From an uncultured Lacinutrix sp. (GTDB lineage Bacteria > Bacteroidota > Bacteroidia > Flavobacteriales > Flavobacteriaceae): DNA of 64,000 nucleotides. The translations under genes were made by a program, and so were the position numbers. Below are positions 60,156 to 64,000 of the stretch, one piece after another. The stretch spans positions 124,001-188,000 of the forward strand of contig NZ_CANMSJ010000002.1 of NCBI RefSeq assembly GCF_947500605.1. Reading direction: 5' to 3'. How positions within the stretch are numbered: position 1 is the stretch's first letter; every line of letters starts with the position of its first letter. The notes under the pieces are model-generated. The model was not told the origin of the DNA. It was given only the letters and a program-made list of their open reading frames with translations, and searched no databases.

Positions 60156-61178
60156 CTACAAACCATAATCCAACGGTAAAACATCTCCAATTCTTTGGTT
60201 AGCCATAAAACCGCCAAACAATACTTTTTCTATTGGCGAGTGATTGCCATATGCATCTACAAAAAAGTGCCTTATTTCGCTTTTAATAGCAGATTGCCTG
60301 CCTTTGCATAGAATGTTAAGCTCTTTAGAGATAGTAACCTCAGTAAGCTTTAAACTGTCGTTTTTATAAGCTTTAATGTGCAATGAAGGTACAACCTGAT
60401 AGCTACCTTTAAATATTTTAAATTTTTCTTCCTTAAGCCTATCATTTACGATAGCTCTCATAAAATGCAATGCAGAACCTATATATGCTTTTTGCCTATT
60501 TTTTAATGCGCGTTTATGTTTTTTTGAGTCAATATTTTCGAAAAAAGTAGTTCCGGAGTAAGCGACAGAAGCCACGGTTTTAAACGCTCTTTCTAAGTCT
60601 AGATTCGACTCCAAATCTATATTGTAGTTAATATAGAAGTCTTTAATATCGTATTTAACAATATAATCTAAAGCTTCATTTTTTACTATTATTGGAGCTT
60701 TAGCAGAAGCAACTAATTGTTTAGTATCTCTTTCAAAAATTAAAACAAGAGCATCTTCATTTAAAATAGTACATTTATCTGCAAATTCAGATCTTCCTAA
60801 AAACTCTCTTCTAAATTGCTTAAGCTTAAATTCTCGAGACCACTCGTCTTTACTGTCTAAAAGAACTTCCTCTAGAGTATTTACATCTTCTTTTAACTTG
60901 AATGTTTTTTTAGTTTCGAAATTTTCTATTGAGACAATCTTTGTTTCATATCCAACAAAAGACACTACTAATGGCGCATTTATAGGCTGTTTTAAATCAA
61001 TAAAAAACTCACCATCGAAGTTTGTAATAGTACCTATAGAAGTATTATCGAAATAAACAGAAGCTCCAATTATTGGATCGTTGGTTTTTTCGCTTAAAAC
61101 TACACCGCTTAATTCTTGTGCAAATGAAGATAAGAAAGACAGAAAAAATATTAAAAAGGAAATATTTTTCATAGACAT
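60156..61178 (-). CDS. Carboxypeptidase-regulatory-like domain protein (exported)
   Basis: A 340-residue exported protein. Signal peptide (about 1-20, ending in SFAQE), then a CarboxypepD_reg-like beta-sandwich (about 21-105, GVVLSEKTNDPIIGASVYF, GYETKIVSI) of the kind at the start of TonB receptors, but here not followed by a plug or barrel. The remaining ~235 residues are alpha/beta-mixed with a conserved-looking FRREFLGRSEFADKCTILN stretch; no catalytic motif is recognised. It lies 7 bp downstream of the acyltransferase gene, so the two are probably co-transcribed. Confidence 0.83.
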   Translation of the reverse strand: MSMKNISFLIFFLSFLSSFAQELSGVVLSEKTNDPIIGASVYFDNTSIGTITNFDGEFFIDLKQPINAPLVVSFVGYETKIVSIENFETKKTFKLKEDVNTLEEVLLDSKDEWSREFKLKQFRREFLGRSEFADKCTILNEDALVLIFERDTKQLVASAKAPIIVKNEALDYIVKYDIKDFYINYNIDLESNLDLERAFKTVASVAYSGTTFFENIDSKKHKRALKNRQKAYIGSALHFMRAIVNDRLKEEKFKIFKGSYQVVPSLHIKAYKNDSLKLTEVTISKELNILCKGRQSAIKSEIRHFFVDAYGNHSPIEKVLFGGFMANQRIGDVLPLDYGL

Positions 61179-61185
61179 AAAGTTA

Positions 61186-63000
61186 TTAATCCTCTACAAT
61201 AGTACCAGTAAATTTACTTTCCAACTCCGCTTGAAACTCTTCCATTACTGGTCGTACGGTACTCTCTGGTAAATCGGATATTTTAATATACATTAAACCA
61301 TCTACCGCATTGTTAAATAACGGATCGACATTAAAACCTATAAGCCTACAGTTTTGTTTAATATACTTTTTTAGAAGTACAGGCAGCCTTAAAGCTCCTG
61401 GTTCTATTTCGTCTATTATTTTATCGAATTTATTCAAATCTGCTTCTGTAGCATCGAAAACAAAATCTTTATCTGCATCATTAAGTTTTACCTTAAATTC
61501 CTTTTTAGGATGAACGTATTGCGCCACATATGGATCGTAATAATGAGATTTCATAAACTCAATCATTAACGATTTAGAGAAATTTGAAAACTGATTACTA
61601 ATACTAACTCCACCTATTAGGTATTTATGCTCTGGATAACGTAATGTGGTATGCACAATACCTTTCCAAAGTAAAAATAAAGGCATTGGTTTTTGTTGGT
61701 ATTCTTTTATAATAAAAGCACGTCCTAACTCTAAAGACTCGCTCATCATTTTATACAACTCTGGCTCAAAACGGAATAAATCTTGAAGATAAAAACCATC
61801 GATACCATGCGCTTTAAAAATCTGAGAACCTAAGCCCATTCTATAGGCACCAGCTAATACTTTAGCTTCATTATCCCATAAAAACATGTGGTGATAGTAA
61901 GTATCAAAATCGTCTAAATCTATAGCCTCATTTGTTCCTTCTCCTACTGCTCTAAATGTAATTTCCCTAAGCCTTCCTATTTCTCTAAGTATGTTAGGAA
62001 TATCTTGAGCTGGCGCTAAATACACCTCATAATTTTTACTTACAAGTAGGCGTTTATCATTATTAAGTAAATTCTCTACCTCCTTAATCATTGTAGCAGA
62101 ATCGACAGGAGTTACAATCTTTTTAGGTGTTTTTGGCACTTTTAAACTAGACGAAATACTACTTATTCTATTTTCTTTTGGCTCGAAAGCATTAGACAAC
62201 ATGTAAGTTTTACGTCTAATAAAATCTGTAAATTCTCCTAGTGTTTTATGTTCGTCTTGAGCTTTAACAGTAATTGGTTTTCCTACTCTTACTTTTATTG
62301 TACGGTGCTTTTGTGTTAGTAACTCCGAAGGCAGTTTTGCTGTTCTAAAGATGTCACTAATTTTAGATAACTTATAAAATAACTTACTATTTTGAGCATG
62401 AAAATAAATAGGAACAATAGGAACATTAGCTTTTTGGGCTAATTTCATGGCCGCTTCTTCCCATGGCTTATCTACCATTAATTTTCCATCTTTATAAGTA
62501 GAAACTTCTCCAGCAGGAAATATTCCTAATGGATGACCTTCTCTTAAATGCATGATTGCATTTTTAAAACCAGCAATGCTTGACTTTACATCCTTACGAT
62601 CCTCAAAAGGATTAACGGGCATTATATATGGCTTCATCGGCTCTATACGATGTAATAAAAAGTTCGCTATTATTTTAAAATCGGCTCTTTGTTCTAGCAT
62701 TAATTTTAATAATAATATACCATCTATTCCTCCTAGCGGGTGATTAGAAACTGTAATGTATGCACCATCTTTTGGAAGTCTTTTTAAATCTTCTTCAGGA
62801 ATTTCAAATTTAATTTGAAACTCACCTAAAATAGCATCTAAAAACTTTATACCGCTTAAATGCTTGTTACGATTGTAGATTCTATTAAGTGTAGATATTT
62901 TTAAAACTTTCATCAATAGCCAGCCTATAAACGTTCCAAATACTCCGTATTTTTCTAAGTTTATAGCTTTTGAAACTTCTTTTGCAGAGACTAAAGACAT
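61186..63000 (-). CDS. Fused PlsC-type acyltransferase and GNAT N-acyltransferase (OlsF-like aminolipid synthase)
   Basis: A 604-residue bifunctional protein. The N-terminal ~290 residues form a lysophospholipid acyltransferase domain with the NHPLGGIDG motif near 86-94 and a later GIFPAGEVSTYK. The C-terminal ~280 residues form an OlsB/hemolysin-type N-acyltransferase (GNAT fold: LREITFRAVGEGTNEAIDLDDFDTYYHH, LAGAYRMGLG). This two-domain order is that of OlsF and GlsF-type enzymes that make ornithine- or glycine-type aminolipids in Bacteroidota: the C-terminal part N-acylates the amino acid and the N-terminal part adds the second chain. Which amino acid is used cannot be read. Confidence 0.9.
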   Translation of the reverse strand: MSLVSAKEVSKAINLEKYGVFGTFIGWLLMKVLKISTLNRIYNRNKHLSGIKFLDAILGEFQIKFEIPEEDLKRLPKDGAYITVSNHPLGGIDGILLLKLMLEQRADFKIIANFLLHRIEPMKPYIMPVNPFEDRKDVKSSIAGFKNAIMHLREGHPLGIFPAGEVSTYKDGKLMVDKPWEEAAMKLAQKANVPIVPIYFHAQNSKLFYKLSKISDIFRTAKLPSELLTQKHRTIKVRVGKPITVKAQDEHKTLGEFTDFIRRKTYMLSNAFEPKENRISSISSSLKVPKTPKKIVTPVDSATMIKEVENLLNNDKRLLVSKNYEVYLAPAQDIPNILREIGRLREITFRAVGEGTNEAIDLDDFDTYYHHMFLWDNEAKVLAGAYRMGLGSQIFKAHGIDGFYLQDLFRFEPELYKMMSESLELGRAFIIKEYQQKPMPLFLLWKGIVHTTLRYPEHKYLIGGVSISNQFSNFSKSLMIEFMKSHYYDPYVAQYVHPKKEFKVKLNDADKDFVFDATEADLNKFDKIIDEIEPGALRLPVLLKKYIKQNCRLIGFNVDPLFNNAVDGLMYIKISDLPESTVRPVMEEFQAELESKFTGTIVED

Positions 63001-63044
63001 AGTTGTTTTTTCTGTTTTTTTAGCTTACAAATGTAAGCAATAGA

Positions 63045-64000
63045 TTATTGAGTTACAATTTGTACTGTTTCTTGAAACAACTGCTTCAATAACACGGTTT
63101 TATCTTGCTCTAAATTTTTTATTGCTGCTTCGTTGTAATGCCTAATGGTATATAATGAAACATTTTCATGACACTCGACCTTAAATTTAGCTTTTAAGTG
63201 TAACAGCAGTTTTTCTAAATTATCGTAAGTGTTTTCAAAACACACCGAAAAACTAATTGCCGAATTCTGAATCACATCTACCTTCATTTTATAAAGCGCT
63301 AGTAAGTTAAAAATCTCGCTTATATTTTCTTCAACTACATAAGAGAAATCTAAAGTAGATAAAGATAATAATACTTGTTTTTGTTTTAAAATAAAACACG
63401 GCACTTTAGGCTCAATACCTTGAGATTTATTAACCGTTGTTCCAGCATTTTCTGGATTTAAAAAAGATTTTACATGTAAAGGAATCTCCTTACGCTGCAA
63501 TGGCTGTAATGTTTTTGGATGAATAACAGATGCGCCATAAAAAGCAAGTTCTATAGCCTCTGTATATGAGATAGTATTTAATAATTGTGTATTATTAAAA
63601 TGACGTGGATCTCCATTTAAAACTCCAGGAACGTCTTTCCATATTGTAACACTTTGTGCATTTAAACAATATGCAAAAATAGCGGCCGTATAATCACTAC
63701 CTTCTCTACCTAATGTGGTTGTAAAGTTATTACTATCGCTAGCTATAAAACCTTGGGTAATATATAAAGTAGACTCTTTAACTTTACTAATAATATTATG
63801 TTGTGTGGTTTCCCAATTTACATTTGCACGACGATAATAATCGTCTGTTTTAATACATTGCCTAACATCTAGCCATGTATTATTTAGGTGTAAACTATTT
63901 AAATAATGACTAATAATAGTTGTAGAAACTAATTCGCCATAACCAATAACTTGATCGTATATAAAATTATAATTTGGAGACTTATTACTTTTAAAAAACT
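63045..64000 (-). CDS. lysC: Aspartate kinase, C-terminal part (5' end beyond the window)
   Basis: First step of Lys/Thr/Met synthesis from aspartate. The reading frame stays open to the window edge, giving about 317 residues of the C-terminal part; the TTG at 63500 is internal, not a start. Visible: GYGELVSTTIIS, the catalytic-region FIASDSNNFTTTLGREGSDYTAAI, VPGVLNGDPR, EAIELAFYGASVIHPKTLQP, then two ACT-type segments for feedback control. Fused homoserine dehydrogenase is absent: the chain stops after the ACT region. 44 bp separate it from the acyltransferase gene downstream. Confidence 0.93.
   Translation of the reverse strand, partial: FFKSNKSPNYNFIYDQVIGYGELVSTTIISHYLNSLHLNNTWLDVRQCIKTDDYYRRANVNWETTQHNIISKVKESTLYITQGFIASDSNNFTTTLGREGSDYTAAIFAYCLNAQSVTIWKDVPGVLNGDPRHFNNTQLLNTISYTEAIELAFYGASVIHPKTLQPLQRKEIPLHVKSFLNPENAGTTVNKSQGIEPKVPCFILKQKQVLLSLSTLDFSYVVEENISEIFNLLALYKMKVDVIQNSAISFSVCFENTYDNLEKLLLHLKAKFKVECHENVSLYTIRHYNEAAIKNLEQDKTVLLKQLFQETVQIVTQ

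Noticed and set aside
63045-63500. Stand-alone 151-residue ACT protein starting at TTG 63500
   Set aside because: The frame continues upstream to the window edge with clear aspartate-kinase motifs, so this is only the C-terminal part of lysC.

Overview
The window looks like chromosome of a member of the Flavobacteriaceae (Bacteroidota). It is AT-rich and its genes lack Shine-Dalgarno sites. Many promoters carry the Bacteroidota -7 element TAnnTTTG. Three large exported proteins end in type IX secretion (T9SS) sorting domains. Gene content and order (pth-rplY-prs, serS-TPR-DUF4286-rsmA-mgtE, an ATP-cone NrdB beside a cone-less NrdA) are familiar from marine flavobacteria. The genus cannot be fixed from the sequence alone.

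Layout. 1-13.5 kb: a ClC-type anion transporter, tadA, a secreted M36 peptidase, dxs, a lipoprotein next to a giant T9SS beta-propeller protein, and dgt. 13.5-22.2 kb: a block that looks like a phosphate-starvation regulon: TonB-dependent receptor plus beta-helix lipoprotein, a YwqK-like protein, a phosphate-selective-porin-like protein and a PiT-PhoU fusion transporter. 11-bp-phased TAACATT repeats lie in front of several of these genes, and a possible small RNA lies upstream of the porin. 22.2-41.2 kb: mostly housekeeping genes on the minus strand (chrA, ompA-like, arsR-like, a D-2-hydroxyacid dehydrogenase, mgtE, rsmA, TPR protein, serS, ribF, secreted M43 protease, pth, rplY, prs), with two copies of a structured intergenic repeat.

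41.2-51.2 kb: a 9.8-kb integrative element inserted in the 3' end of tRNA-Leu(CAA). It is bounded by a 13-bp direct repeat and has paired TTTGCCGA integrase arm-type sites at both ends. The minus strand holds an integration/replication module: tyrosine integrase, a coupled unknown protein, an excisionase-like HTH protein, a P4/D5-type SF3 helicase and a zinc-ribbon/TOPRIM primase-like protein. The plus strand holds a cargo of three genes: an FRG-domain protein, a DUF3800 protein and a PLD-like protein, all from families common in defence islands. CCAACAACAAA-type repeats recur four times inside the element and could be replication iterons. No relaxase, conjugation or virion gene is visible, so it resembles a phage-satellite-like or mobilisable element carrying candidate anti-phage genes.

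51.2-64 kb: the host chromosome resumes with a HupE/UreJ protein, a dCMP deaminase-like protein, an S41 protease, a small oxidoreductase, marC, a DUF3109 protein, nrdB-nrdA (the ATP-cone is on NrdB), a carboxypeptidase-regulatory-like protein, a fused PlsC/GNAT aminolipid acyltransferase, and an aspartate kinase cut by the window edge.
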